From Anaerolineae bacterium (GTDB taxonomy: Bacteria; Chloroflexota; Anaerolineae; Aggregatilineales; Aggregatilineaceae): a DNA stretch of 16,195 nucleotides. The DNA is taken from the NCBI GenBank assembly GCA_018056405.1, contig JAGPFT010000014.1:1-16195 (forward strand). The letters are read 5' to 3'. The notes below the pieces were generated by a model. It did no database searches. It had not been told where the DNA came from and saw only the letters and a list, made by a program, of their open reading frames with translations. Shown here in pieces: positions 1-7,969 of this stretch (position 1 is the stretch's first letter; the number at the start of each line of letters is the position of its first letter). The position numbers and the translations under genes were made by a program.

Positions 1-651
1 ACGGCCACGCCGGTCATCCCGCCTGAATTCACCAGCACAATCCTCTATACAGTCAAGGCCGGGGATACGGTGTGGGGCATCGCTCGCCAGTTCAACAGCA
101 CGGTCGCCGCGATCATCCAGGTGAACGACCTGCCGGCCAGCGGACTGATCAACATTGGTCAGGTGCTCGTTGTGCCCGTGCGCGACCAGTTCTCCGCGCC
201 CTCTACGTTCACGCCTGTGCCGCAGCTTCCAACGGCGGCACCCACGCAGCTCCCGGACGGTTCGGGCGGGACAGGCGACGTGCCCACCTATGGGACGTAT
301 ACGGTCGTGCGCGGTGACACGCTCTCGGCCATTGCTGCTCGCTTCAACACGACGGTGGCTGCGCTGGCCCAGTTGAACAATATCCTGAACCCGGACCTGA
401 TCTACGCGGGACAGGTGTTGCGCGTACCCGGCGCGGCGGTGCCCGTTCCCACCCAGCCAGCGCCGGCCCCAACTCAGCCGCCGACGTTGCCAGAACCCAT
501 TCGTCCCGCCACCCATGTGGTGCAGCCCGGCGAAAACCTGTATCGCATTGCGCTGCGCTATGGTCTGACGGTAGACCAGTTGGCGCGTTACAACGGCATC
601 TACAATACGAACCTGATCTTTGCGGGGCAGGTGCTGCGCCTGCCGCAATGA
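1..651 (+). CDS. Secreted LysM-repeat protein, C-terminal part (5' end outside window)
   Basis: The reading frame is open from the first base, so the true start lies upstream; the GTG at 70 falls inside a LysM domain and is not a start. The visible 216 residues hold three LysM peptidoglycan/chitin-binding domains: about 14-60 (core VKAGDTVWGIARQFN), 98-144 (VVRGDTLSAIAARFN) and 170-216 (VQPGENLYRIALRYG), each ending in the typical GQVLxVP strand. The domains are joined by Pro/Thr/Ala-rich linkers, as in wall-associated exported proteins. The last LysM ends exactly at the stop codon, so no catalytic domain follows; any enzyme domain would have to be upstream of the window. Likely role is binding cell-wall polysaccharide outside the membrane. 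The DUF192 gene starts one base after the stop. Domain calls are firm; overall function is unknown. Confidence 0.93.
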   Translation, partial: TATPVIPPEFTSTILYTVKAGDTVWGIARQFNSTVAAIIQVNDLPASGLINIGQVLVVPVRDQFSAPSTFTPVPQLPTAAPTQLPDGSGGTGDVPTYGTYTVVRGDTLSAIAARFNTTVAALAQLNNILNPDLIYAGQVLRVPGAAVPVPTQPAPAPTQPPTLPEPIRPATHVVQPGENLYRIALRYGLTVDQLARYNGIYNTNLIFAGQVLRLPQ

Positions 652-652
652 G

Positions 653-1027
653 ATGGGTCAGATGCGTGTGATCCAGCGGGCCAGCACGGGCGAGGTAGTG
701 CTGGCCCGCGCGCGATGGTGCCAGAGCTTCTGGTGCCACTTTCGCGGCCTGATGCTCCGGCGGTCGCTGCCGGACGATGAGGGGCTGCTTTTCGTGTTTC
801 GCCGCGCTTCTGTCAGCGGGGCGGCGATCCACATGTTCTTCGTCTTTTTCCCCATTGCGGCGATCTGGCTGGACGACGACGGGCGCGTAGTCGGCATGGC
901 GTTGGCGCGGCCCTGGCGACCCTACTACGCGCCGGACCAGCCCGCGCGCTACCTGATCGAGGCGCGCCCCGCCCTGCTCGACCGGGTGACCGTGGGCGAT
1001 CACCTGGTCTTCAGCGAAGAGGCGTAA
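653..1027 (+). CDS. DUF192 family protein
   Basis: A protein of 124 residues that matches the DUF192 fold. It has the N-terminal region with RGLMLRRSLPDDEGLLFVF, then HMFFVFFPIAAIWLDDDGRVV, and a C-terminal YLIEARPALLDRVTVGDHL that corresponds to the family's conserved end (a strand ending in GD-L-F). DUF192 proteins are small beta-rich proteins, often exported, with no settled biochemical role. This copy has no obvious signal peptide. I chose the ATG at 653, one base after the stop of the LysM gene; an ATG at 662 is an equally possible start, and a longer frame from 620 would overlap the LysM gene. Tight coupling to the LysM gene suggests one transcript. No Shine-Dalgarno site clearly decides between the starts. 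Confidence 0.82.
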   Translation: MGQMRVIQRASTGEVVLARARWCQSFWCHFRGLMLRRSLPDDEGLLFVFRRASVSGAAIHMFFVFFPIAAIWLDDDGRVVGMALARPWRPYYAPDQPARYLIEARPALLDRVTVGDHLVFSEEA

Positions 1028-1085
1028 CTCGGCGAGGCCGGGGGGTGTGTGCAAAGGGTGTCAGTGATACGTGTGACGCTGGCAG

Positions 1086-1184
1086 TAGCCTCACCCCCAG
1101 CCTCGCTGCGCCCGGCTTGCCCCCTCTCCACAGCGTGGCTGAGGGGGCGGCGAGGCGCGCCAGCGCCGAGCAGAGGTGAGGCTA
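1086..1184. repeat. Palindromic intergenic repeat, copy R1
   Basis: A 99-base element with perfect 10-base terminal inverted repeats: TAGCCTCACC at 1086-1095 and GGTGAGGCTA at 1175-1184. Its interior is two GC-rich arms around a CCCCTC/GAGGGG core. It lies between the convergent DUF192 gene and histidine kinase gene. Its left arm resembles the complement of the right arm of the copy at 10924-11023, and its right arm resembles the complement of that copy's left arm. So the two are the same element in opposite orientation. It encodes nothing, and could act as a bidirectional terminator or be a MITE-like sequence. Confidence 0.8.
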
Positions 1185-1242
1185 AGGAGCGCAACCATGT
1201 TGCCTGACGGGTTTTGCACGCACCCAGGCCGGGCGAGGACGA

Positions 1243-2619
1243 TCACAGCGGTTCGCGGGGAGGCTGCTTCGACACCAGCGGCAGTGTCACCGTTACAGTG
1301 GTACCCTTGCTTTCTTCACTTTCCAGCGTCAGCACACCGCCATAGCGATCCACCAGCGTCTTGACGGTTGAGAGGCCGATGCCTGTGCCGGTGGTCTGAG
1401 TTTCTTTGGCGTTGCGCGCGCGGAAGAACTCGTCGAAGATGTGGGGCATGTCGGCGGCGGGGATGCCAATGCCGCTATCGGCGATGGTGACTTCGACGGT
1501 GCGCGCCGGGCGGCTGACCCGGTAAGTGACCCACACGTCGCCGCCTTCGGGCGTGTACTTGATGGCGTTGTTGAGCAGGTTGCCCAGGATGATTTGCAGT
1601 CCGACCTCCTCGGCCATGACTACGCCCGGCTCGTCGCTCAGGTCGCTGTGCAGCGTGATTCGCTTGTGTTCGGCATTGGGTGCTTCGCGCTCCAGTATTC
1701 TCAACAGGTTGGCGCGAACCCCCTCCGCTTCCAGGGGCGCATGGGCGGTGGTCGCCTCGCGGCTGTGGGCCAGGGTGAGCAGGTCGTCTATGAGCGTGCG
1801 CAGCCCTTCCAGGCGATTGATGACGCGCACGATAAGCGCCATCTGCTGCTCGGTTAGCTCGCCTGTGTAGCCCTGCTCGATGTTCTTCATCAGGGAAATC
1901 CCGGCGGCCAGGGGCGCGCGTAGCTCGTGGGTGGCCACGCGCACAAACGTCGAGCGCGCTTCGAGAAGCTGGCGGATATGCTCTTCGCGCTGGCGTAGGC
2001 GCTGTACAATGCGCGTCACCAGCTCCGACAGCACAAACATCGTCGAGCCGAAGAAGAACATGACGGCGGCGATGTAGGTGGTGTTCTTGTGCAGGGCGTT
2101 GTCCAGGTCTAGCTCGTCAATGGTCACGTGCGGCAGCCAGCCGGCGCGTTCCAGCCAGGCCAGCCCGCCGACGATGAGCACTGCCAGGACGGTCAGGCTG
2201 CGCACCTGCCAGGGCAGCAAAATCATGCCGGATAGGGCGGCATGGAGCACGAAATAGATCAGGGCCGGGCTGGTGATCCCCCCGGTGAAGTGCACCAGCG
2301 CGATCATGGCCAGCCAGTCGAGCAAAATCTGGCCCCAGGCGATGCGCTCGAACCCTTCGCGGGGGATGTCGTTGTGACTGAGGAAGAAGAGCACCGTGTT
2401 GTAGGCCAGCACCCCCAGACCGATGACCAGCAGGGGGGCCACCTGCAGGTTGAGACCCAGGACGGCGCTGGCGAAGACCGTCCCGATCAGAATGCCAAAC
2501 CCGGCTACCCATCGCAGACGGATGAGCAGCCGGGCGTTCTGGCTGAGTTCTTCCAGGGTGGGCTGCAAAGCCCGGCGCGACTCCCGGCTCTCTGGTTGGG
2601 GTTCCGTCGTGATCTTCAT
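1243..2619 (-). CDS. Six-TM sensor histidine kinase with RegB-like motif
   Basis: A membrane sensor kinase of 458 residues. About six hydrophobic segments span residues 37-57, 60-80, 95-112, 117-136, 140-158 and 181-204. Between segments three and four lies FTGGITSPALIYF, which resembles the GGxxNPF quinone-contact motif of RegB/PrrB-type redox kinases. The kinase core is complete: H-box HELRAPLAA with phospho-acceptor His231, N-box NLLNNAIKYTPEGG near 347-360, G1 ADSGIGIP, F-box FDEFF and G2 GTGIGLSTVK. It should autophosphorylate and pass phosphate to the response regulator encoded just upstream. I chose the ATG at 2619, preceded by GAGGCG; an ATG at 2673 and a TTG at 2697 are possible but give an atypical hydrophilic N-terminus. 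It is the last gene of the hydrogenase unit. Quinone or redox sensing is inferred from motif and context. Confidence 0.92.
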   Translation of the reverse strand: MKITTEPQPESRESRRALQPTLEELSQNARLLIRLRWVAGFGILIGTVFASAVLGLNLQVAPLLVIGLGVLAYNTVLFFLSHNDIPREGFERIAWGQILLDWLAMIALVHFTGGITSPALIYFVLHAALSGMILLPWQVRSLTVLAVLIVGGLAWLERAGWLPHVTIDELDLDNALHKNTTYIAAVMFFFGSTMFVLSELVTRIVQRLRQREEHIRQLLEARSTFVRVATHELRAPLAAGISLMKNIEQGYTGELTEQQMALIVRVINRLEGLRTLIDDLLTLAHSREATTAHAPLEAEGVRANLLRILEREAPNAEHKRITLHSDLSDEPGVVMAEEVGLQIILGNLLNNAIKYTPEGGDVWVTYRVSRPARTVEVTIADSGIGIPAADMPHIFDEFFRARNAKETQTTGTGIGLSTVKTLVDRYGGVLTLESEESKGTTVTVTLPLVSKQPPREPL

Positions 2620-2754
2620 CGGACGCCTCGCGTGGCCTTCCCCAGAGCAGGTGAAAGGGCCGGCGCGCTCCATGCCCAGTGACTCTGCCCCCCACAAGGC
2701 GCTGGCCGGGTCATGGGCCGGGCGGCGCGCCGCTCGTGCCAGAGTACGCCGCGT

Positions 2755-3144
2755 CTACTTCTGGAGCAGCTTCTTGATCTCGGCGATCAGTCGCTGCGGA
2801 TCAACGGGTTTCTCGATGAAGCCGTCCACTGGCAGGTAGTCTTCGTCGGGCGAGAAGCGCAGCGGCGTGGTCTGGTGCACGGCGGTCAGCATGAGGATGG
2901 GGATCGCCTTGTGCTCTTCTGTGGCTCCGGGGCCGTGCAGCTTCTGCGCCAGTTGAAAGCCCGCCGTGTGTGTGTCCATCATCACGTCGAGAATGATCAG
3001 ATCGGGCTTGATCTGGTCAACCGCTCGCAACCCGCTCTCCTGCGAGTGCGCGTCGGAAACGTCGTATCCCGCGCTCTCCAGCGGCATACGCAGCGCCAGC
3101 ACCACATCAGGATCGTCGTCAATGATCAGAATCTTGTGGGCCAT
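2755..3144 (-). CDS. Single-domain response regulator (CheY-like receiver)
   Basis: The product of 129 residues is a receiver domain and nothing more. It has the acidic pocket D9-D10-D11 (IIDDDPD), the phospho-acceptor Asp53 (IILDVMMD), Thr87 (LMLTAVH) and Lys112 (IEKPVD). There is no DNA-binding or enzymatic output domain, so it must act by protein contact or hand phosphate onward. The start ATG at 3144 is preceded by AGGAG nine bases upstream. It lies 7 bases after the maturation protease gene and 135 bases before the chosen kinase start, all in one direction. The natural partner is that kinase. Because there is no output domain, control of hydrogenase transcription would need another protein; an alternative is direct control of hydrogenase activity or a phosphorelay. 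Confidence 0.95.
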   Translation of the reverse strand: MAHKILIIDDDPDVVLALRMPLESAGYDVSDAHSQESGLRAVDQIKPDLIILDVMMDTHTAGFQLAQKLHGPGATEEHKAIPILMLTAVHQTTPLRFSPDEDYLPVDGFIEKPVDPQRLIAEIKKLLQK

Positions 3145-3151
3145 AGTCCTG

Positions 3152-3625
3152 TTAACTCCTGACCTCAGCTATGAGGGCATTCACCAAACCCGGTAAGGCG
3201 CGCGCGACGGCCTCGCTGAGCGGCTGCTCCCAGTCCGTATGCTGGGGCTGCACGCCGTACACAATGATCACGGGCGGCAGGCTGCCCAGCGCCTCGGCCA
3301 GCGCCAACGCATCGGCCAGGTCGCTCTGGTGCAGCGAGAGGTGCCGCTCATGCCCGGCGACGCGCGCTTCGTGCCACGCGAAGCGGCGCACCGTGCCCGG
3401 CGGCTCGCCCATCAGCACGGCGTCCACCAGCACCACGCGGCGGTAGTTCTCAATGAGCGGGATCAATCCCAGCCCGGCAGTGCCGCCATCTACTACAGCG
3501 ACGCCCGCCGGCAGATCGGGCCGCGCCAGCAGGCGTTGGACAGCCAGAACGCCTACGCCGTCATCGCCCCTCAAGGGGTTGCCAACGCCCAAGATCAGCG
3601 TGTCGCCCTGCGTGCCTGCGGCCAT
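3152..3625 (-). CDS. [NiFe] hydrogenase maturation endopeptidase (HyaD/HycI/HoxW-like)
   Basis: A protease of 157 residues that removes the C-terminal tail of the hydrogenase large subunit once nickel is in place. Family signatures are present: LGVGNPLRGDDGVG at the N-terminus with Asp22 at the position of the nickel-sensing acidic residue of HybD, VVDGGTAGLGL with Asp46, and SLHQSDL with His99. These three line up with the Glu16/Asp62/His93 metal site known for HybD. I chose the ATG at 3625 because family members begin a few residues before the ILGVGNP strand. A TTG at 3727 would add 34 atypical residues and overlap hydA by 14 bases. No strong Shine-Dalgarno site precedes 3625. Its substrate is almost certainly HydA, encoded directly upstream, which keeps a cleavable tail. 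Confidence 0.93.
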   Translation of the reverse strand: MAAGTQGDTLILGVGNPLRGDDGVGVLAVQRLLARPDLPAGVAVVDGGTAGLGLIPLIENYRRVVLVDAVLMGEPPGTVRRFAWHEARVAGHERHLSLHQSDLADALALAEALGSLPPVIIVYGVQPQHTDWEQPLSEAVARALPGLVNALIAEVRS

Positions 3626-3663
3626 CGCCCGCAACTGTCCCCGTGCCGGGCATTGCGCGGCGC

Positions 3664-3693
3664 AGGGAGACGCCCTGCCAGGCGCGTCTCCCT
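3664..3693 (-). other. Strong hairpin between hydA and protease gene
   Basis: Perfect 10-base arms, AGGGAGACGC at 3664-3673 and GCGTCTCCCT at 3684-3693, enclose CCTGCCAGGC, in which CCT/AGG can also pair. The hairpin sits in the 88-base gap between the hydA stop and the protease start. There is no U-run after it in the direction of transcription, so it is not a classic terminator. It could protect the 3' end of the hydrogenase message or reduce read-through into the protease gene. Confidence 0.6.
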
Positions 3694-3713
3694 TGCTCCT
3701 GCGCAAGACCGCC

Positions 3714-5015
3714 TCACTGGCCGACAAACTCGACGTTCAGGAAATGCGTCGAGCACGAAATGCAGGGATCGTAGGCGCGCACCAGCATCTCCATCTTCAG
3801 CCGGATGCTGTCTTCCGGCTCGGTCAGCAACGTAGGCACCAACGCGCGCATATCACGATCCACGTTGCCCAGGTTCTGGCCGGTGGGGATGATGCAGTTC
3901 GCCTCTTCGATCAGCCCGTTCTCGCCGATCTGGTACTCGTGGAACAAGATACCACGCGGCACGTCGCACGCGCCAACACCGCGCGCGCCTGCTGATAGTG
4001 TCACTGGCGCGGGCTTCTCCCACTCAATGCCGCGCTTGAGTACCTCATCCAGCAGCAGAATTGCGTCGTCCATGCAGTGCACGATCTCGACAACCTGCGC
4101 GGCGCTGTTGAGGAACGGGTTGTAGCAGGGCGCGCTCAGCCCCAGATGCGCGGCGGCGGCCTGAGCGCGCGGGTGCAGGTGCTGGTGCTTCAGGTTGTAG
4201 CGGGCCAGCGCCCCGACCATGTAGCTGTCGCGGTTGAAGGCAGTGTGTTTGGCCGTTGAGTGCGGGACCAACCGCTCATTGGTCACCCTGCGATACTGAT
4301 CAATGGGCAACGTGTAGCCGTCGGTGCTGCCGATCTCGCCGTCAATGAAGCCATAGGTGTCAGGCTGGACGAGCGCCACGTATTCCGTCTCGCGCTCGAA
4401 GGACGGCCAGGGCAGCGAGCCGAACAATTCCACCGTCGCGTCCACGTCCGCCAGCAAGGCCTCGGCCCGCTCGCGCAGTTCTTCGACCTTGCTGAGCGCC
4501 GGGAATTGGGTGAAGCCGCCCACGGTCATGGCGATGGGGTGCGTGTGCCGCCCGGCGAAGGCTGCGCACAGGTCGCCCGCAAACTGCTTCATGCGCAGCG
4601 CGCGCTTGACGACTTCGGGATGGCTCGTCGCCAGCGGGATGACGCTGCCCACGCCCAGGAAATCCGGGGCGACCAGCATATAGACGTGCAGGATATGGCT
4701 GTCCAGCAGCTCGCCGTGAAAGACCAGCTTGCGCAGGCGAACTGTCTGCTCGCTCAGCTTGACCTGCAGGGCGCGCTCGGTGGCGCGCAGGCTGGCGGTG
4801 GCGTGCCCACAAGCGCAGATGCCGCAGATGCGGCTGGTGATGTGCGACGCCTGGGTGTAGGGCCGCCCGCGCAGCATGGCTTCGAAGAAGCGCGGCGTCT
4901 CGACGATCTGCAACTCGCACTTCTCGATGGTGCCGTCGCGCACGTCCACGACAATGTTGCCGTGACCCTCGACGCGCGTCACATGGTGTACGTTGACTCG
5001 GATGTTCTCGGTCAT
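3714..5015 (-). CDS. hydA: Group 3b [NiFe] hydrogenase large (alpha) subunit
   Basis: The 433-residue catalytic subunit that binds the Ni-Fe(CN)2CO site and makes or consumes H2. The N-terminus has the RVEGHG motif at 14-19. The first metal motif is RICGICACGHATAS with Cys64, Cys67 and His71. The second, near the C-terminus, is DPCISCSTH with Cys418, Cys421 and His424. After His424 come nine residues (FLNVEFVGQ), the tail expected to be removed by the maturation protease encoded next. The soluble four-subunit gene order BGDA matches archaeal sulfhydrogenases and bacterial group 3b enzymes. The ATG at 5015 has an excellent AAGGAGG site that lies in the end of hydD; the gap to hydD is 5 bases, so translation is probably coupled. 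All metal ligands are present, so the enzyme should be active. Confidence 0.97.
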   Translation of the reverse strand: MTENIRVNVHHVTRVEGHGNIVVDVRDGTIEKCELQIVETPRFFEAMLRGRPYTQASHITSRICGICACGHATASLRATERALQVKLSEQTVRLRKLVFHGELLDSHILHVYMLVAPDFLGVGSVIPLATSHPEVVKRALRMKQFAGDLCAAFAGRHTHPIAMTVGGFTQFPALSKVEELRERAEALLADVDATVELFGSLPWPSFERETEYVALVQPDTYGFIDGEIGSTDGYTLPIDQYRRVTNERLVPHSTAKHTAFNRDSYMVGALARYNLKHQHLHPRAQAAAAHLGLSAPCYNPFLNSAAQVVEIVHCMDDAILLLDEVLKRGIEWEKPAPVTLSAGARGVGACDVPRGILFHEYQIGENGLIEEANCIIPTGQNLGNVDRDMRALVPTLLTEPEDSIRLKMEMLVRAYDPCISCSTHFLNVEFVGQ

Positions 5016-5020
5016 GGTCG

Positions 5021-5854
5021 TCAGTCCTCCTTCGGCGCGGCGAATGTTGATGTGGGGAGGGGGGCGGTTTTGTCGGGACCGAGAGAGGTCGTGACTGGCG
5101 CTGGCTCACCCATCTGCTGGAACTGGTAATGGTTGAACAGGGTGAAACGGGCGTCTATGTCGGCGTCGGACAGGCCATGCCCGCGCAGGATTTCGCGCAT
5201 ATAGGCGAAGTTCGCCTCCGGTGCCCAGCCCCGGCAGCCCTCGCAGCCGTCGCCGTAGCTGGGGCAGATGGCGTTGCAGCCGGCGCGGGTGATCGGCCCC
5301 AGGCAGGGGATGCCGAGCTTGTTCAGACAGGCGTTTTCCTGCAGCTTGCACTCCACGCAGAGCGGGTAGTCGGGCAGGCGCGGCTGGCGACCTTGCAGCA
5401 AAAGCTGGACGATGCGCAGAAACTCGTGGCGGTCAATCGGGCAGCCAGGGATCACCGCGTCTACCTTGATCACTGCTGAGATAGGCCGAGCCGGGTAACT
5501 CTCGTAGGCGTCCCTGCCGTTTTTGCCGTAGACGTAAGTCTGGACGTACTCGATGGGCCAGCAGTTCTTCAGGGCGTTGATGCCGCCCAGGTGGGCGCAA
5601 GCGCCCAGCGCCACGACGACCGCTGCCTGCTCGCGGATCTTCTGCAAGCGGGCCTCGTCGCTTTTGCGCGTGCATGAGCCTTCGATGAAGGCAATCTGGT
5701 AGTCTTCGCCTTTTTCCGACATGGCTTCGCGGAACTGGACGATCTCCACCAGGTCGAGCAGCCCCAGATGCGTCTGCAACAGGTCTATCACCGTGAGCTG
5801 GCAGCCTTCGCAGCTTGTGAAGTCGAAGAAGGCGATTTTCGGTTTCGTCGCCAT
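5021..5854 (-). CDS. hydD: Group 3b [NiFe] hydrogenase small (delta) subunit
   Basis: The FeS subunit (277 residues) that relays electrons between the Ni-Fe site and the HydG/HydB module. The proximal cluster ligands are visible: Cys15 and Cys18 (TSCEGCQL), Cys86 (LGACAH) and Cys138 (PGCPIDRHEFL). The C-terminal half has eight further cysteines (166, 169, 176, 184, 193, 197, 204, 207), enough for the medial and distal clusters. No Tat signal or membrane anchor is present, which fits a cytoplasmic enzyme. The start ATG at 5852-5854 shares one base with the hydG stop (TAATG overlap) and has GAGGAGG upstream, so the two are translationally coupled. The last ~40 residues are Pro/Thr-rich and poorly conserved. 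Confidence 0.96.
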   Translation of the reverse strand: MATKPKIAFFDFTSCEGCQLTVIDLLQTHLGLLDLVEIVQFREAMSEKGEDYQIAFIEGSCTRKSDEARLQKIREQAAVVVALGACAHLGGINALKNCWPIEYVQTYVYGKNGRDAYESYPARPISAVIKVDAVIPGCPIDRHEFLRIVQLLLQGRQPRLPDYPLCVECKLQENACLNKLGIPCLGPITRAGCNAICPSYGDGCEGCRGWAPEANFAYMREILRGHGLSDADIDARFTLFNHYQFQQMGEPAPVTTSLGPDKTAPLPTSTFAAPKED

Positions 5855-6732
5855 TAGAGCGCCTCCTCAAAAGCCAGAGCTTCTGCGTAAGTCCATGACG
5901 GCCCTTCCTGGCAGCTATAGCGATGGTTGACCTGGCAGTGACCGCACTTGCCAATGCCGCACTTCATGCGGCGCTCGAAGCTCATCCAGATTTGTTCAGG
6001 GGTGAGACCCTTGCCCAGCAATTCCATTGTGACGAAACGGTACATGACGGGCGGCCCCACTGTGACGGCAATGGTCTTGTAAGGGTTCACTTCGACATGC
6101 TCGAACAGGGTCGTGATCACCCCGACATGGCCAGACCAGGTGTCGTCCGGGCGATCTACCGTGACCATGAACTCAACGTCGTCGCGCTTCTCCCACTCGG
6201 CCAGCGCGTCGCAGAACAGGATTTCGCCCGGATTCTTCGCCCCGTAGAGGATGATCAGCCGGCCAAAACTCGTGCGGTTGTCGAGCACCTCCTCAATCAG
6301 CGAGCGCGCCGGGGCCAGCCCCAGGCCGCCCGCCGCGATCAGGATGTCCTTGCCGCGAAACTGGGCGACGGGGAAGCCACGCCCGAACGGCCCGCGAATG
6401 CCGATCTCGTCGCCCGGCTGGAGCCGGTGGATGAGGCTGGTCAGGTCGCCGGCGTTGCGGATGCACAGCTTGAAGGTCTCCCCGGTGCGGCTGGGCGACG
6501 ACATCACACTGATCGGCGCTTCGCCCACGCCGGGGATGGACACCATCACGAACTGGCCCGGCACGTGGCCGAGGTTCTGGCCGTCCGGCAGGCGCACGGT
6601 GAAGATTTTCTCCAGCGCTGTCTCCGTCTTCACCTCCTCGATGGTGGCGACAGTGGGCAAGAAGACCGACGTGTGCCCGTTGTAGCGCCGGGGGGTGGTC
6701 GTGGTTGTCAGGTTTTGAGTGGTGTGCAGCAT
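5854..6732 (-). CDS. hydG: Group 3b hydrogenase gamma subunit, FAD/NAD(P) oxidoreductase
   Basis: This 292-residue flavoprotein couples the hydrogenase to NAD(P)+/NAD(P)H. It has a ferredoxin-reductase-like FAD domain (PGQFVMVSIPGVGEAPISV at 58-76), a nucleotide domain with GGLGLAPARSLIEE at 135-148, and a C-terminal [2Fe-2S] site of the dihydroorotate-dehydrogenase-K type: Cys258, Cys263, Cys266 and Cys274 (KCGIGKCGHCQVNHRYSC). The first 20 residues are threonine-rich low complexity and look non-essential. ATG at 6732 is preceded by AGGAG eight bases away; hydB ends 12 bases upstream. Whether NAD or NADP is preferred cannot be settled by eye. Confidence 0.96.
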   Translation of the reverse strand: MLHTTQNLTTTTTPRRYNGHTSVFLPTVATIEEVKTETALEKIFTVRLPDGQNLGHVPGQFVMVSIPGVGEAPISVMSSPSRTGETFKLCIRNAGDLTSLIHRLQPGDEIGIRGPFGRGFPVAQFRGKDILIAAGGLGLAPARSLIEEVLDNRTSFGRLIILYGAKNPGEILFCDALAEWEKRDDVEFMVTVDRPDDTWSGHVGVITTLFEHVEVNPYKTIAVTVGPPVMYRFVTMELLGKGLTPEQIWMSFERRMKCGIGKCGHCQVNHRYSCQEGPSWTYAEALAFEEAL

Positions 6733-6744
6733 CGCGCGCTTCTC

Positions 6745-7812
6745 CTATAGGCCCGGTTCGAGCTGCATCTCTTCGTGCAGCGCGTTCAGCGTGCCGGGGA
6801 TGGTGATGTTCACCAGGCAGGCCCGCTCGCAGCGTCCGCAGCCGGTGCAGCCAAGCAAGCCGTGCACCTGCTTGATGTACTTGCCCTTGCGCATCAAGCG
6901 ATGCCGGACGCGCGACGCTTTACTCTCGCGGAAGTTGTGTCCCCCGGCCACCAGCGCGAACTCGCGAAGCTGGCACGAGTCCCACACGCGCACGCGCTCG
7001 CCGCCCTGCATGGTGATGTCGTTCTCGTCGTGCATGTCAAAGCAGAAGCAGGTGGGGCAGACATTCGTGCACGATCCGCAGGCCAGGCAGCGCTCACCAA
7101 GTTCCTGCCACAGCCTGGCCTGGTAGCCCAGCGTCAACAGCGACGGCGTCTGGTCGCGGCTCATCTTCAGGCGCATACGGAAGTGCGGCCATTTGGCGGA
7201 AAGTACCTGGCCAAGCCGCTGGATGTCTTCCTTCTCGGCCATCTTGACATAGGCGTTGTCGAGCAACAGGCGCTCGCCTTTCTCAGTGCCCGTATCCACG
7301 AAGTAGTGGTCGCCCGCGTCGGTCATGTGCAGGTCGTAGATGGGCGGGGCGGTGAGGGTGCCCATGTCCTTGCAGAACGAGGCTTCGTCGCACGGATGCA
7401 GGCATTCGATGCCGATGATGTAAATCTGCTCGCGCCGCTCCATGTAGTGCTCGTCGCGAAAGCCCTCGGAGAAGACCTTGTCGTAGAGCATGATGCCGTT
7501 CATGTCACAGGTATGCACGCCGAAGATCACCGTCGGCTGGACATCCTGGTACACTGGGCGCATCTCAAGGCGCTGAGGGCCGCCGTTCTCCTTCTCGTTA
7601 CGATAGGAGAACAGCACTTCGCGTTGAGGAAGGAAGTACTTCTTGGGGGGGAGAATAGTTGTCGTGTAGTCCATCTGGAGCTGCGCGGGATCGGTGATGT
7701 CGTCGAAAACATAGCCGGTCTCGGTCTTGACCGGCCCAACGACGCGGAATTTCCCTTGCAGCGCCTTGACGAACTGCGGCAGCCGTTCCTTTGACAAGAT
7801 GTAAAGGCTCAT
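6745..7812 (-). CDS. hydB: Group 3b hydrogenase beta subunit, 4Fe-4S protein
   Basis: An FeS protein of 355 residues, homologous to the beta subunit of sulfhydrogenase and to anaerobic sulfite reductase subunit A-like proteins. The C-terminal part carries two ferredoxin-type sites: CLACGSCTNVCPTCFCF (Cys242, 245, 248, 252, plus 255 and 257) and CTGCGRCERAC (Cys322, 325, 328, 332). The N-terminal half has extra cysteines (Cys102, 137, 141, 147) in segments GVHTCDMNG and CLHPCDEASFC. It carries electrons together with HydG. I chose ATG 7812 because GGAG lies 7 bases upstream; a start at 7848 would add 12 residues with no support. It is the first gene of the seven-gene minus-strand unit and lies opposite the WD40 gene across a ~500-base control region. 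Confidence 0.95.
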   Translation of the reverse strand: MSLYILSKERLPQFVKALQGKFRVVGPVKTETGYVFDDITDPAQLQMDYTTTILPPKKYFLPQREVLFSYRNEKENGGPQRLEMRPVYQDVQPTVIFGVHTCDMNGIMLYDKVFSEGFRDEHYMERREQIYIIGIECLHPCDEASFCKDMGTLTAPPIYDLHMTDAGDHYFVDTGTEKGERLLLDNAYVKMAEKEDIQRLGQVLSAKWPHFRMRLKMSRDQTPSLLTLGYQARLWQELGERCLACGSCTNVCPTCFCFDMHDENDITMQGGERVRVWDSCQLREFALVAGGHNFRESKASRVRHRLMRKGKYIKQVHGLLGCTGCGRCERACLVNITIPGTLNALHEEMQLEPGL

Positions 7813-7969
7813 GAGTGACTCCGCCAAGGCTCCGATGCGGGTAAACAATCAAATGCCGCTGCGCGTGACCCTCGCACCGATCGCGCGCATCGGCTGCTTC
7901 TATCCGCTTCTTCAACACTAGGGTAACAAGCTGCGCGCCCGTCCCACAGTGGCGCTTGACCATGTTTGG

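Noticed and set aside
344..1054. A 236-codon minus-strand frame over the LysM and DUF192 genes
   Set aside because: The plus strand encodes recognisable LysM and DUF192 domains; this frame has none.
2722..2733. Perfect palindrome GCGGCGCGCCGC between the regulator and the kinase
   Set aside because: It has no loop and is expected by chance in such GC-rich sequence.
3626..3727. N-terminal extension of the maturation protease from a TTG start
   Set aside because: The 34 extra residues are atypical for the family, span the strong hairpin and overlap hydA.
4260..5129. A 289-codon plus-strand frame over hydA/hydD
   Set aside because: It is antisense to genes with complete metal-binding motifs; the translation is Arg/Gln/Ala-rich with no family pattern.
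5923..7794. Plus-strand frames of 275 and 339 codons over hydG and hydB
   Set aside because: They are antisense shadows of hydG and hydB, which have intact cofactor motifs.
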